Source: Larus michahellis (taxonomy: Eukaryota > Chordata > Aves > Charadriiformes > Laridae). From it: a stretch of 64,000 bases of DNA. How positions within the stretch are numbered: the first letter of the stretch is position 1; each line of letters begins with the position of its first letter. A model generated the notes under the pieces. That model was given only the letters and a program-made list of their open reading frames with translations. It ran no database searches and had not been told where the DNA came from. The stretch is taken from positions 168,032,678 to 168,096,677 of the forward strand of contig NC_133897.1 of assembly GCF_964199755.1 (NCBI RefSeq), written 5' to 3'. Below are positions 1-15,000 of the stretch, one piece after another. Made by a program: the position numbers and the translations under genes.

Positions 1-3000
1 AGTTTAGGACAAGCTTGGCTGCGCTGGGCTCTTCCTCATTCTTTATTTTCTTTCAAATAACACATGTGCTCAGCTGGACAAAAATCTCACTACTATGGCT
101 AAAAAGATAGGAAGACCCAGTTCATGTGTCATCTACTCATTCCCTGTGGGACACCCACAATGGACAGCCATCCCCCTTTTACAGTTGCATGGAGCAAGTG
201 CCAGGGGTTCTCCTTCACAGGGCACAAGCCTGCTATCCTGGAGTTTTATCCTTGCCTTGGAAGCCCTTCCTCTGCCTCTCATTAGGCCATCCTTCATTTT
301 ACCACAGGGATCCAATTTCTCGTAGGTTAATCTTTTGCTTTCCTTCACACTCTCTTTGGCATCAGCAGTGTCCCATTCACAAACATGTGGCAAGGGCCAG
401 TGTCTGTACAATTGGAGCTTATTTTACAGCAGTCCAAACTTGGCTGACTGTTAATGGACACAGAGTACAACTGTGTAAACCCAGGAAGCTCCTTAAGCAC
501 ATGTTTTATTTATACCAAACCACCGACATGATCTTCTCTCCTGCTAAACCGTGTTGGAAAAGGAAATGCCTCCATTCGTGGTGTTCAGGGACAGACGGTC
601 TGACACACAGCAGTGACGGTCTCAAATGTTGTTCTACCCCTTTCCTCTCATACTGACAAAAGCATTCCCCTTTAAAGTTTCTGTTCTATTTTTCCTTTTT
701 TCTCCCCCCCCCCCCCCCATTTTTGCAACATCAGACCTCAAGGGAAGAATAGAGGAGAGGAAAAAACCTCTGGAAACCCTTTACATTTCTCTTCCTCACA
801 TCCCCACAGGGGTTTCCCACCTCTCACATGCCTGCCAGACTACAGCTGTTTTGTTTTCCCCTTAATCTGATCACTCACCAGGGAGCAGATGCAGAATATA
901 AGCAGCAGTTCAACAGCAAATGCTCCTCACTGAGGAGTTTTCATCACACCCACTTCCCTCTCTGCACCAATTAAGATGAATCAGCCAAAAGCCCATCTCT
1001 CCAAACCACCTACAGGCGAGCAAAGGCCCTGTCATTAAGCAGATGAAAGAGCAGCTAAGCAGCTTTGATGACTGCCCTTCCTCAGATCCCCCGCCAGGAC
1101 CCCTTCTCCACTCCACGTAGCCCTAATGGGCAGCAGAGCAACACTGCCAACCCCACTGCCAGCCCCCACCGTGATGGAAAGCGGCTCTAGGAAACAGAAG
1201 GCTGTTGTGCTTTTTATCCATCAACGGGGATCAATAATCTCTTGGCCACGCATCAAGAGCTTGACTCATCCTCAGGAGAAAGCATGACGTGGGAAGGTTT
1301 CCGATGAGCGCAACTCAGTCCAAGGGCTTTAGTGTCTGCTAAAGATGCCAACGTGCAGGCTTTACGTTCCCATCTTTCCAGGATGCTCATGCAGAAGCAA
1401 CAGGCAGGGCCGGAGCCCCATTGGAGCCTCCAGCTGCTCAAACAACTTCCTATGGAGGAACAGGTATTGCTCATACACACCCCCAAGCTATAGATTGAGA
1501 TGGTCCTACATTCTTCAGCCACAAGCTCCTACCACAGCCCTCTGAAGCTGAGCAGGTTGGTATTTGGTGGAAGGTGAAGTTCAGAGAAGCTCGTGAAGTT
1601 CAGCAAAGTCCTAGCTGTGGGGATGAATGACCCCATGCAACACAGCAGGCTGGAGGAGAGCAGGTTAAGGGGGATCAAGTTGCTGCCTTCAGCTATTTAA
1701 TGGGGGTGGCTATAGAGAGGTCAGATCCAGACTCTCCTCAGACATGCATAGAGAAAGGACAAACAACTGGTTACAAGACGACACAAGGGAAATTCCAACC
1801 AAATAAGAGGAGAAAAAGTTTGCTGGGGCAGTGAATAATTGCCAAAACAGGGACTCTGAGATATGGTGGAGGAATCTCCCTCCCTGGAGATATTGAAATT
1901 TGGCCAGAAAAGGCCCTGAGCAACTCAAAGTTGGCTTTCCTTTGACCAGGAGGTTGGAGACTCGAGCCCTCCAGAGACCCAGCACTTCTGGGAAGAGGCT
2001 GGGCATGGACAGTAGATGCCAAAGACAGACAAGAGAAACTTCTCACTATCTCCTACCACCAGAGGTTTATCTTACCAAACAGCCACAGTATCGGAGCTGT
2101 TCTTGTGCCATTCTACAGCGCAGGACATCCCCAGCCTGCAGGCAGGGAGACAAACTCTCCGGCCACCAGAAGAGTTTTTTAAGCATCATTATGTTTCTAG
2201 AGCAGCCCTAAGCCCACCCCAGCATCAGTGTGAGCGGTTCAGCTTTGTTCCTGGTAAATTCGCCTTGAGGTCTCCTCCCAACCAATACGAACAACAGGCT
2301 TTTACGAAAAGCACATTAGAAACCTGAGAAGTTACAGGAAAAGGTACCACTTCTGGTTTTGCCTGAAACCAGATCTTCCCTTTTTGCAATATTTTTTTTT
2401 GCTTTAGAATTAATAAAAAAAAAAAGGATATAATTGCAAAGGGAAAATGCTAAACTTTTGGCTTCACATTTCACTAGACAAATACTGGCAAAAATGTGAA
2501 TAGCTTGACCTTAGGCTACCTAGTGCCTTAGGCATCAAAGCACAGGCTTTCATGTGCCTGCAGAAAAGGCACTTCATTGGAAAACCCGAGTTGAAAACAT
2601 CCCTGTAAGGTCCAAGGCAGGTAGAATTCATCTGAGTGTGCCAATATTGCTTGGAGTCACCAAATAACCGCAAACAGTTGGGCTGGAAGAGGGATCCTGC
2701 TCCACGGGGTCCTGAGCAGTGGAAAATCCCTGTCAGATGGGGCATTAGACCAGATCACTGCTTCATGCCACTGATGTCAACGGCAAGTAGCTCAACTTCT
2801 CCAACCTGTATCTCACTTGCTTGTGGCTAAGGGCCAGGAGGACACTCCCCAGACTTATCAGCCTCTCCTTAAAGCTTAGCTGTTTCAAACACATTGTGTA
2901 CTAAATCCCAGTATGGGTTTTTTGGTACCTGGCAACACACATGAACTCTCCACCTTGCTTTCGCTTCATACCTCCCATGCACTTGGATTTCCAGTCTTGG

Positions 3001-5913
3001 TTTCACTGAGCTTTTTTGATAGAAATGCTCAAGCCCCAGAGAACTGGTTTACAGGGCAACACAAACAAGGGTAACACCCTTTGGGGAAAGGACACTTAAT
3101 TTAAGCTCCTACAGAACAGACAATAATTACTATTTAGCTGACGTTGGCAGGTCTTTGCAGCCCTGACATTCAGAGCATCTGAGCATGGCCAACAAGTCCT
3201 TCAGTATCACACAGAGTCCATCTGCCAGCCTGGTCATCCTCATCTGCTACAGCACAAGAGGCAAACACAAGTCCTCTAGCTTCATTAGCTGGGTTCTCAC
3301 TGGAGTTGAGCCACCTCAATTTTGCTGCTTTTGGAGAGAAGTATGATGATTTGATAGAGAGAGGGGAGCTGTTGAGGAAAGCACAGCCCTGTAAACATGA
3401 AATATTGCCAGCATCCAGTTTGTGGATCCACCACCCCAGCAAAAACAGGGTGAGGATGGACAGGACCATGTGGGACAGCAATTACCCAGCCTTTCCACCC
3501 CATTAACCCAGCAGAGGATCACAGCACTGATATGAACCTGCTGGAGGAGAGGCCAAGGACCAAGTTACTCATTTCCCCCCAAAGCTGGCAGTAGGATTTG
3601 CTTTCTGGGGTGATTTTTCCACTGCTCCCCCAGGAGCTGTTCAAATTGCTGCAGCTGCTCTTACTAATGCAGGTCCTTTCGCTCACATGGTGCTTAAGAG
3701 AGACTTTTTCCTCTAGGAAATACTTAAAAAAAATAATTCTATTGGTTCAATGTAAACACCCACAGTGCTCATCAAATTGCATCTTGCTCCTTTTTTTCTG
3801 GAAAACAGGACCACTGTTTCACTAGGGGCTAGACTACAATTACTCCCTTGTTTGGGATGGAACAAACTTTCCATCACAGTCAGTGGAAAATATTCACTTT
3901 AACCTCTTTTGAAAGCCAGAAAGCATATAGCAGGGTGGGCAGAAAAAGAAACCACAAACACATTTCCATCCACTGGGACCAAACCGCTTACCCTTGTTTC
4001 ACAGGCACAAATCCAACATAGGGGTCAAGGCATGCCAAGCTCCTGTTCACTGTGCAGCTGATAACCGGTCTACCTTGGCCAGAAAAAGAAATCTTGCCAA
4101 AATTCAGATTGATTTAGATCCCTGTTTTAGGGGTCAGTTGTCTCATTACAATCAAAATGAGCTTTTGGGTCTTGCAGAAACACTCCAGTTGGGAGTTTCA
4201 TAAGTTGCCACATCTCAGCCAAGCAGTGGAGCAGACCCCAGTGCCTATGCGAGATAAAGCAGCATTGGCTTCATTTTCCCCCTTTACATTTGTCACGACT
4301 CTGCTATCCTGCGGCAATCCAGTTTTGGTGGCTCTGTTTTGCATCCGGGCCCTTAGGGACCAAGCAGAAATGGGTTTTGAGATCTGCAGGCAGGCTCTTT
4401 GCTTGAAGGCAAAAGGATTTCCTATCAAGACTAATCCCCTCCAGACAACTGAGGGTACGCGGACCCCGTTATAGAGACCGAGCCCCGGCTCAGACCTCTG
4501 CACATCAGCTCACAGCAGAACTGCATCCTGGAGGAGTTGCAAAAAGCCTCCAGTCACCAATACTCAGAAAGATAAATAAGTCACTTCCAGTTTTAATGAA
4601 ATGCGTTTCAAGTACCTGACTTCCAACCAAAATTGCAACAGTTTAAACACAAGAACAAGTGGTTGTCAATGAACACATGGGAAGCACCGAGAGCTTTGGA
4701 CTACAGCGACCTGAACATCAGCCCTGAGATGCCAGAAGGCTTTGCTGCCAACACAACGGCTTGCTTACACCTGAGACTCACTGATATGTAGGGTAACTGT
4801 TGCCAGGTACATGCTGATATCGTTGTTATTTTTTTTTTTTTCCCTCTGAAAAGCAGCCAATTAGGCAGCAACCACCAGCAGTTTATCCTATTGGTCCCTG
4901 CCTGCTCCATGCCCAGTGGGAGCAGAGCAGGGAGGATGCAGCCCGGTGACGAAGCTGTCATCCCCTGCAGGCACAGCTCCAGTAAGATTGGTACCACTCC
5001 CCAGCACACTCAAATCCCACTGGAGCCTGATCCAGCCCCACAGCCAGCATCATCCTGTCCCCAGTGCTAAATGTGGGACTGGACAGTTTAGTTTCTGCGA
5101 CGGATACAGTGAGCTGAGCCAGAGACAACTGAAGCAAGTAGGGGAAAGAAAGTATGTCCCCAAATGAGGCGTCCTCTCCCAGACCAAGGCTTAAGCACAT
5201 AGGGGTGATTAAAACACACTTTGCTCATGCCAAGGTGAATTTCAGCCCTCCACGTGGAACTTGCCTTTTAATCCAGTATCTTCCCCTCCCTCCTTCTCCT
5301 GCCAAGACGTTCGCTCCCGCCCACAACATTTTTCCATTTCGGTTTGTGCAGTTGCACGATTTTCTCCTCTCCTGGAGGTGAAAAGGCACGAAATACCCTG
5401 ACATGTAAAATCCTGAGATTTTTTTCCCGTCCTCCCAGTGCATCCCTGACCCAAGCCCAGGTTTTACACCACAGCTGCCTGTTTCGGTGCTGTGATTGCC
5501 TTATGTTTCCCCATCAAGCCAATTCAGAGAGCCTGAAAAGGGCAGCACAGCTCCACTACACATCAAGGAGATAGGATTAGATCTAATCTTGTTTATCAGC
5601 ACAATTAAGGTTCTCATTCAATCTTCTTCCCAGACTCTGGAGGAGGAAAGAAAATATCCAAAGCACTTGGCAACTCTGGAGAGGCATTAGAAGTTCACAT
5701 CAAAGTCACTGCAGGCAGCATGAGTGTCACACGTACCTGTTTCAAGTAGAAACCAGGTGTTTTCTTTTGTATACAAATAAAAGGCACAAAATACCCGTAT
5801 CAAACTCTTTCATTAGACAACACCCTAGCCCCACCCCTGCAACAACTGCAGTGGCACATAAAGATAAAGCCTTCCAATAGCACCAAAAAAGCACCACATA
5901 ACGTGAAAGGCAC
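1..5913. other. 3' flank / possible long 3' UTR of TOP1MT; no gene recognised
   Basis: No open frame here resembles a known protein and none is joined by convincing splice sites. The stretch lies immediately 3' of the TOP1MT stop codon on the minus strand, so part of it must be TOP1MT 3' UTR. Possible minus-strand polyadenylation signals are ATTAAA at 5267-5272 and 4592-4597, and AATAAA at 505-510 and 42-47. A run of 15 C occurs at 704-718 and A/T runs occur near 2390-2425. How much is transcribed cannot be told from the sequence. Confidence 0.5.
5267..5272 (-). promoter_or_regulatory. Candidate polyadenylation signal of TOP1MT (ATTAAA)
   Basis: On the minus strand this reads ATTAAA, about 640 nt after the TOP1MT stop codon. 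It is the first ATTAAA/AATAAA-type hexamer I noticed downstream of the stop. There is no transcript evidence, and more distal hexamers also exist. Confidence 0.2.
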
Positions 5914-6016
5914 TCAGAATTCAAAGTCCTCATCGGCCATGTCGATTGCCCAAGCAAACTTCTCCCTCTGTGTCTTGTTGTAGATCTTCTCGATGGGCAC
6001 ACCAAACTTCTTGCAC
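5914..6016 (-). CDS. TOP1MT: TOP1MT last coding exon
   Basis: 103 nt. The first base completes Trp from the previous exon. It encodes [18 protein letters not shown] through the terminal EDFEF and a TGA stop at 5914-5916. The acceptor TTTGTACAG precedes it on the minus strand. This is the C-terminal helical end of the type IB enzyme. Confidence 0.97.
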
Positions 6017-9000
6017 CTGTACAAACCACAAAAGAGCAGCGGGGATGTGCTACCCATCCCGCTCTGCTCCCACCACCATGGTCCTCTCTGCTCAGGGTGT
6101 AGCATCTTTCACCCATTCAAACTCCTTTACCCCCAAGCTCCTTAAGAAATTAACTTTGTGCTGATAAAAATATGCACAGTGACCCCTTCTTGCCCTAAAC
6201 CCAGAGGGAACATCCTGCAAACGGTTATTTGCAGCAATGGAAGCCTTAGCTTTGGATTTTGCTGGCCTCCCTCAACAACTCTGGGTCTTGGGCAGGTTCC
6301 TCTGGGCAGAAATAAAGTTTATTCCTTTCCCCCCCGAAAAGGCTCAGGTGTGTTTATACCCCTCCTGAGGCATCGCTAGGTGATCTGCACGTCTCTAGAG
6401 GAACATCTCCCCATAACATGCCCAAGACTTACCAAGCTATGCTAATCCTGGGGTCCAGGTAATTCAGCTTGGACGTGCCCAGAGCTATTTGCTTGTTCTC
6501 CTCCTTATCTGTGGCCTGGACGTTCAACTTGGCCAGCTGCTCTTCCAGCCGCTTCAACAGCTTCTTTTTCTTCTCCACATTGCTGAGGGCAGAGGAAAGA
6601 ACACAGGCAGCATGTTAAAGTGGAAAAGAAGCAGCAGAAGTAAAATACAGAGCAGTTCTCCTGGTCTGCTGTTGCCTGGGAACACGATGGGAAGCCAAGG
6701 AGCTTCACTTCAGAGTAGTCTCTACACTCATCTGAAGTCCTGTAAGGCCTGAGCCTAGAAATACTCCAGAATGACAGAATCAAAGATGCCATTCAGCAGT
6801 AACCTATTTCTAAAAGTATTTTGACCTGATAAGTCACTTTTATAAAAGTGTTATTACTACCCGGGTTGGGCAAGCAGAAAAGTCAGCGTGCAAAGACCAT
6901 CTCCCTCAAATCCAGGCTCCATGAGCAACGATCATCTCTGACAACCTGCTCTGCATCTCATCAACACAGGGCACGAGAAGAAAACAAGCAAACTCAAAGT
7001 AAAACACAAAACACAAGCTTTGTTTCTCTCCTCCAGATCCCTCCTGTCTCTGGGCAGCAAGTCACATTTGGGCTCTGGGAGGGAGGGACAAATTTGGACA
7101 GACCCAAAGCAATGACTACTGCAGAGATCCACAATCCACCACTGAAGCACCCCACAAGAAAAACATGCATCAAGGCCAGTCTGTGTGTCCCCAGCTCCAA
7201 CCGCAAGTGAGGCAACCTTTGCACCGTGGCATTTGTAGGATAACTCCAAGGGTTGAAGTCTCAGTATTCAGTAAGGTATGTCCTATCACAAATAAATTCC
7301 CCTGGAGGAGCTCTTTGCAATCCTACTGCTGCAAAGAATCTTCCACAAGGCCTCCACCCATCTGCCAGGCTGCCATGGCACCTAATACCCAACACGGGCA
7401 TCTCTGTTCTGATGAGCTGCACGTAGGGTGTTGGACCACACCATCCCCATCTGCAGACCCTCTGCACAGAGATCCCTCTGCCAAAGACGATTGTAAGGAA
7501 GAGTCACTCACGCTTCTGCTTTGGCATCTTTTGTGTCTTCAAACTCGTCTTCGGCTTTTTTCAGCTCTTGCTGGGCTTCCTCCACCTGTTGCTTCTTGGC
7601 ATCGATCTGGGAAGGTATATACAAAGTCAGCCCATGCTCCTGTCCTCCCTGGAGGTTTCAGCTGCCTCCCTCTCGCCCTTTCCTTTGCCACATCACTCCT
7701 CAATTTCTCACCAGCCCTACTCCAGAGCCAACACCTTGCCCCTGCAGTATCTGCTGAAGCTCAGGCATTTCTTAGCATCTTACAAAAAATCATTACAACA
7801 GGCATGACAGAAACACTTGCAGTTCTTATCTGTTCATCTTGTGCAACTGCCCGACACTGACTGGCTCATGACAGCGCTGGAGTCCTCTGCAAAGTTCCAA
7901 GCTCACCAGTAGAGCGTGAACAGAAGCTTAGGACACCTAAAAATGGTAGTTGGAAGTATTTCCATAGCAGACCCATGAAATTTCAGCTGGTCCTCCTGCA
8001 AACAGCCAGACGGGAAAACTAATTTCCCTGCTTCCAAGCCAACTGTGTTGAAGCTGTGCCATTGCAAAAGGCACCCAGCTTGGTTTGAAGACACCAAGTC
8101 ATGAAAAAACACAACCCCGAACTCTGTGCCAAGCATGCTTCAGCCAGCATTTGAGCCTACTCCATCGCTCTCCACCCCTGGGTTGCTGATGTCTCTGTAC
8201 TGATTAAAAAAAGCCACTATGCCTCATTCATTCCCTGCCATGCTTGATCAACACAATCTCTTTAGGCATCAGGTTATTTCACCCTACCTCTCCCCATCCC
8301 CCTCCCTGAAAAAGATCGGAGATGAGATCAGATCTAGGGGCTCTCAGTTTGGTCTGTCTCACCTTGGCCTGGAGGTTTTGCATTGACTTCTCAAAGGTTT
8401 TTGGTGTAGACCTCTGATGGTTGCACAGGATGGCCACTGCTCGGTTAGCTCGGTTGTAGGAGAGGAGTTTTCCCGCAACATTGTCTTCAGCTGGAAATAA
8501 ATGGAAGCATCACTATGTCTCCTTTCCGGGGCTTGGGGAAGGCAGGGAACAGCCCAGAACAACAGTAAGTTGTTTGCTTTTCCCATCCTTTCTCAGGGGA
8601 GAGCAATACCGGTTGTGAAAATTGGTGAGTAATACTGAATCTGATATTGTGCCTCATCACTCATGTATCCAAGGCAGGCAAAAATAATGTAATCAACCAG
8701 TAATGCAAGGAAGGGGGAAAACGAAATACTCACAGTATTTCAGCAGTTAGACTACCACTGAGCAGGTAACTATTTCTCACTTAGCATTCAGCCTTTCAGT
8801 ACTTAAAGGGGGCTACAGGAAGGATGGGATCAAACATTTTAGCAGGGCCTGTTGGGATAGGACAAGGAGGTAGGGCTTTAAACTAAAAGAGGGAAGATTT
8901 AGACTGGATATAAGGAAGAAATGTTTTATGCCAAGGGTGGTGAGGCACTGGCCCAGGTTGCCGGAGAGATGGTAGATGGCCCATCCCTGGAACCATTCCA

Positions 9001-12000
9001 CGTCAGGTTGGACGAGGCTCTGAGCAACCTGATCTAGTTGAACATCATAGAATGGTTTGGGTTAGAAGGGACCTTAAAGATCCTCTTGTTTCAATCACCC
9101 TGCCATGGGCAGGGACATCTCCCACTAGACCAGGTTGTTCAAAACCCCATCCAGCCTGGTCTTGAACACTTCCAGGGATGGGGCATCCACAGCTTCCCTG
9201 ATGTCCCAGCTCATGGCAGGGGGTTGGACTAGATGACTGTCAAAGGTCCCTTGCAACCCAAATTATTCTATGATTGCATGGTTCTCAACCCACTGCATTC
9301 TCCCTTAAGTTACATACCGCCCTACAACATGATGCATGACCTGCCAAGGAGAGGCAAGCAGTTCTAGGGACCCCAAGGCAATGAATGGACACTGCTGAGC
9401 CCACTGGCCTCACAATGCAGCCGGTGATACCACAAACACTGTTAGTAACTCACAGTTAGTGAGTGCCTTGAGCTGCTCCTGCAGGGTGATGGAAGCATTG
9501 TAGGTCCTGAAGACTTTGGCAGTCAAACCATCCATCAGACTCTGGAGGTGTCTGTTCAAGATGCATGTCTGGAGGAAGGAAGACAGGACAAATATGGCGG
9601 GGGGTGGGGGGAAAGGGGGAAGGAAAAAAGAACAAGCGAAAGCAGGATGATGAAGCCCTTGCTTCTCAATCATCTTCTGCCTAAGCAATGAAATTAGGCA
9701 TTAATTCTTTCATAGCTTGCAGATCTCCTCATTTGGTCAGGCTCTTGTCTACCAAAAACTGGCACAAATTCCACCTAAACCCACAAAGAATTTCTCTGGA
9801 AGTCAACAATGTCTGCCCATCTACATTCAAGAGGACACACCTTGCATCCCATATCACATCTGATATCTCTGTTCTATGGAGCACTTGGGGCTGCAGTTAG
9901 ACTGGAAACAGAAGATGTTAAGATTCATCTGGGGTTTGGAGGAAGTCTTACTTGCACCAAGAAAGTCTATCACAGATAAATCCTAAATAACCAGAGAGGA
10001 GCAGCTTCTCCAGAGTAAAGATGGGCAAGTGGCTTTATAGGGGATGCATGCAGAGGGGGAGCATGGGTGGCAGCACCCCATGTCCTATACTGACGAAGAG
10101 GAGCGAGGAGGTTTTTGCAGGGGAGTAGCTCGAGAAGAAAGGCTGCAGCACATTTCTCCAGTGTCCCTCTGCTCCGCCAGCCTCTCACACTTCTGCCGAG
10201 CCCCGGTGAGGTGAGAAAGCATCAAACAGCTGAGGTTTGACACCTCCAGCAATGCCCCGAGCAACACATGCGTGGGCAGGCCTTCCCAGGCTAAAAAAAG
10301 CCCAAGCAGATGCGTTAGAGGAGGGAAGGAGCAGAAAGCCACCTCCTTAGCAGGGACATGGGTTAGTCATGGGTGCAGGCAGGCAGGCAAGCCTGCATTC
10401 AGAGAAGCAAGGATGCTACCAGTGCAGAAAAAGGATGGGGGAAAAAAAAAAATAATAATCACAGCTTCCCAACAGGGTCTTCAAACAATTACAGTGGTGT
10501 CTCTGGAGGGGAGATAGTTAAAACCAGAGTAAAGGATCACACTGATGCAGCACCACAGCCTGGGAGCCTGCAGGTTGGACAGGAGTGTCATGGGTTAGCT
10601 TCTACTCCCTCTGGCCTACCAGTGCTGTTTCAAAAGCTTAGAAGTGACAACTCACATTGAGCCTGTCAAAGAGGTCATCTGCTGGGTCCTTGTTCTTCAT
10701 GAACAGCTGCAGGTTCTTGAACACCTAAAGAAGAGGAAAGGATGGCCCTGGTCAGGGGCCTCCCTCATCTCCATCTGCTTCCTCATCCAAATAGACTCTG
10801 ATCCAAACTCATGGCAGGATGTGTACTACACACCATCAACCTTCTCAACTTCATGGACTGCCACTGGGACCTGAAAACCACTGGTGCCACAGGTCGGTTT
10901 TCCCTCATCTCTCCTATTTCTGGCACTCCAGTTTCCCCACAATCATTAAAATCATCTATCTCATGGGCAAAGCAAAAGAAAAAAAATATATCAATGAGGA
11001 CAGTTCAAGTCCTAATGCCCACCAGTCAACCGGGGGTGCTCCAGCAGAAGGCAGGACTTCTCTCTCAAAGCTCATGGGCTAGAACAACCTTGAAAGCCCT
11101 ATCCCAAAGTTTCTCCCGCTTCTCCAGGACAGGGTCAGCATGTGCATATCCTCATCACCCAGCACTATTGTACCTCATGTGCATGCTGCCATCATGGTGT
11201 TGTAGCACAGGAGGCATCCTTGCAAGAGGTTTCAGGTGCAGATTTGGGACTGATAAGCACTGAGTGAACTGAGCCATCCAGCTAACCCAGCACAAAATTG
11301 CCATGTCGGACGCTACCTGCATCTCTGCCCCACTTACCAGCTTCTCCACCGACACTTTGTTGTAGTAACGGATGGAGTCTTTCCCAAGGAAGTCAAACTC
11401 TACCACATGCTCCTGCCCATCCAGCTTGGGGTGCAGCTTGATGTGCTCCACGCGTAGGGAGCAGCAGCCAACTGTGTCCGCAGTCTCCCCTTCCTCCTTC
11501 TCATTGCCAGCTCGCAGGGCCAGCTGGAAGGAGACAGCAAGCCATCCATCCCAGCCCACATCAATTCCCTTTTCCAAGGTTATTAAGATGGACGTGGACA
11601 CCAGAAGGGGGGGAAAAGAAAGCTTCCTCAGGACAGTACCTCACTGAATGGCTACTGGGACCCTGGTGGAAACCAAGCAGTGACCGCCTCCAGCAGGAGA
11701 TTATTTCATTGCCTAAGAAACCCTAAAATATCCCCCCAGAATAAAGTTATCCAGCTCTCCAGTGGGGGCTTTGACATCATGCAGAGACACAAATGCAGGT
11801 AAAGTCCAGGAAGGACTGTACAGCTCCTGCACTGCCACAAAACTGCATCCTCAAACAAGCATCAGCAATTACTAGCAGTCACCACCCTCCATGGTCATTG
11901 CTAGATGCCCCATGAGGAACAGCCCTGGCTACTACAACCAGCAGACACAAAAAAAATGCGATGGGTTGGGGTTAATCAGGTAAGCTAAACCCAAACCTCA

Positions 12001-15000
12001 CCAGGGATGGGGGACCCGGGGGCTAGGGTAAGGCTACAGATACCTTATCGATGAAATAGAGGGCCACTGCTCTTTGCCGCTTCTTCATCTCCTTGGACTT
12101 CCAGTCGGCTCGGTACTGAGCACGGATTTTGTGGACAACATCCTTTAGGCGCCGGGCTACCTCATACTTCTGCCAGTCTTTCTCACCCTGAAAAGACAGG
12201 CTAAAACCCAGTGCCCCATCTTCCTTCCATCCCTACCAGTTAGATCCTGTTCTGGGAACACCCCTCCAGCATCTAAATACTGCTCAAACCCCATTGTTTT
12301 CTTGAGGAAAAAAAAATCCATGAAGTGGAAAAGTCAGAGCAGAAACAGCTCATCCAGGGTTTCTGTGCCCTCTGCTGGCTGTGCTCGACTTGGCCAGGAT
12401 CCCAGGTCTGAGCTGCTCACAGTCTGGTGGCGTCTTCCACCAGCTAGCAGCCAGGACACAGCAAGTGAGAAACCAAGTGGTCAAGCGCTGCATGGCCATG
12501 GCCACTGCTACTCAAGACACCACCAGCGTGGACTGACACAATGCACTTGCTCAATTGTGCCCAACTTCTATCCAGCGTCCTTATTTGTTTTGAGGACTAG
12601 AAATAGCTTTAAATCACCTTTCCCTCTCCAGAGGGTTCACTCCCTCCCTCCCATAGTACTACAGATGGTGATTCTACCTCCCCCTAACCCTATATTTACT
12701 GGCATAAATGAATTCAACCCCATAAACTCTGGTCCCTGTGGACCCTCTCAGCCCCTGCCAGGCTTTAAACACCCTTCCCTGGAAAGAACATGAGCAGCAC
12801 AGCACAGGGATGGCTCTGACAGTAACATTCCATCCCCCTGGAATAGGCTTGATACTTAACAATCACATCTTCTTGTCCCCTCACCACTCAATTGCGCACC
12901 AATTAATTTAGTTTACCCCCTTTTTTGGGGGGAGAAAACACAATTACATTTTTGTCGATGTGCCACATGTCTGCTTTCCCCTGATCTTTCCACCTGACAG
13001 AAAGCCCATGGCCCAACAGGCAACAGCTCTGCCTGAACAGCATCACTCCAACCTTCAGCTTGGAGCTGGGGTTCAGCATGATGTACTTCAAAGTGTTCTG
13101 GATGTTTTCTGTCCACGAGGCCAGCCAGGTAACCGTGTTGTCAAAGCGCACCTCCTTCCACTTGTGCCCTGCTGGAGGCTCAGGGATCTTAGAGTCCCTG
13201 TAGGCAGAGCACAGTTACAGCCCTCAGGCCATAAAGAAGAAAGAGGTCGTTGAACTCAACTGCTTCTTCAGAGTGAGACAAGGATGGTCACCACACTGCA
13301 GCATTACTTACAGAAAACATACAGCCCACCCAAAATTGCTCCACAACATGGCCAGGTCCTTATCATTTGGACGCTGGGGACAACAGCAGAACTTGCTGGG
13401 CTGGTGGGGAGTGCTTTGAATCAAGGCCACAAGGTCTTCACATGGGTGGTTTAAGACCAATGCAACTCATGTAACTTAAGAGGGCAAATGCTCTTAACCC
13501 AATCGCTACTTTTCCTCCCTCCAGTGAGTATCCTGATGTTTCCAGCCAGCACGAGGGAGCCATAAAATGAGGAGGAATGGCTTGTTTGGAAGAGGAGCAC
13601 AGGAGAAGGAGTAGAGAGTTGTCCCTTCTTCAAGTAGGCCATAGGAGTACTGCAGTATTTGCAGTGGATGTCAGGTGAACAGTGTGGGCACCAGTGAGAG
13701 ATGGAAGCTGCTGACCAGCTTCCTGACCACTGTACCTCCACAGAGAAACTAAAAGCCAGATCTAACTGCAAAACAGACATTTGAAGGCAACTAGAAGGTG
13801 ACAGAAGGGCTCCAGTGAAGTTGAGCCTCAGGGTGTGCAGATCAGTGACTGTAGGAGATAAAAGCCCACAGCAGCTCCAGGTAGAGGAGGTGTGCCATTC
13901 ACCCCAGTCCCAAAAGCAGCCCCACGAACTCAGCTCTTCTCAAGGCAACTCACTTGCTGCAGTTGATGATAACATCTTCCGGCATGATCCGCTTCTTCAG
14001 CATGCCCATCTTGGGGTGGTCACCACGGCCACGGAAAAGCCCCGGTGGCTCAGTTTTGAAGTTGCCTATCTTTTCACGGTGCCCATCAAGGATGCAGTAC
14101 CCATACTCTTCCTGGATCTTATCCGCCTCCTCCTTCAGTTTCTGAAACAAGCACCATTCCACAGGATAAAACCAAAACCCCATGACTCACACCTGCCTAT
14201 CACTACCCTCCTTTCCCTGGAGAAAGAAAGGCTGGAAAGGCAGAGCTCAAAGGATTGGAGGAATAGGTGAACATGGGTCCAAGCCCCCTCCCAACAAATG
14301 GCGCATCTCCACCCCCTTTGCAAACCCTCACAGTAACGCTGTCCCAGCATGATATGCTAATCAAACAAGCCTGTGTGCCACCAGCCCCTTAGCAAGGTCC
14401 ACTATCCTGTGGACAGGATGCCAAACCATGGTTCAAGGATGACTGGTACCCTGCAAAGCCATGAAACCTGCAGCATCTGCAAATAAACTTAATGAAGAGA
14501 GGTGTGATGGTCATGGAGACAGAGTTGGTCCAAAGAAGTCCTAGGTTAGGGCATAACACCAGGAAAGCAGACAAGTAGTAGCCAAAATACCCCAAGCTGG
14601 TTCCAAAACATATCAGCCAGTCCCAGATATCATTGGAAACAGTCTTCACCTGCTTCTCCTCTTTGGAGAGTGCCTTCCGTGCCTCACTTTTGTCCACAAA
14701 GTACTTGTGGATCTCCCTGAAGTCGCACTTGTCCAGGTCCTTGATTATCTTCTGCTCCTGTGAAGTCATCTCCTGAGCAAGAGATAAGAGGGGCTGGGTA
14801 AAGCCAGGAGGCAAAACCAACTCCACACAGAGCTGCTGCCTATCCCCCCCTTCCACAGAAAGGAAACGGAGACCCATATGCCAGTTCTTCAAAAAAAAAA
14901 AATCAGAAAGAAACTGCCACTCTCAGCTCTCCCAGCCACATCCACCCAAGGGCAGACAAAGCTGCCATGGCAGGAGGCCAGGTTGCCTCTGGACACCTGA

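Noticed and set aside
7165-7860. A 231-codon plus-strand open frame.
   Set aside because: It runs antisense across a confirmed TOP1MT exon (7512-7606) and intron and has no recognisable domain.
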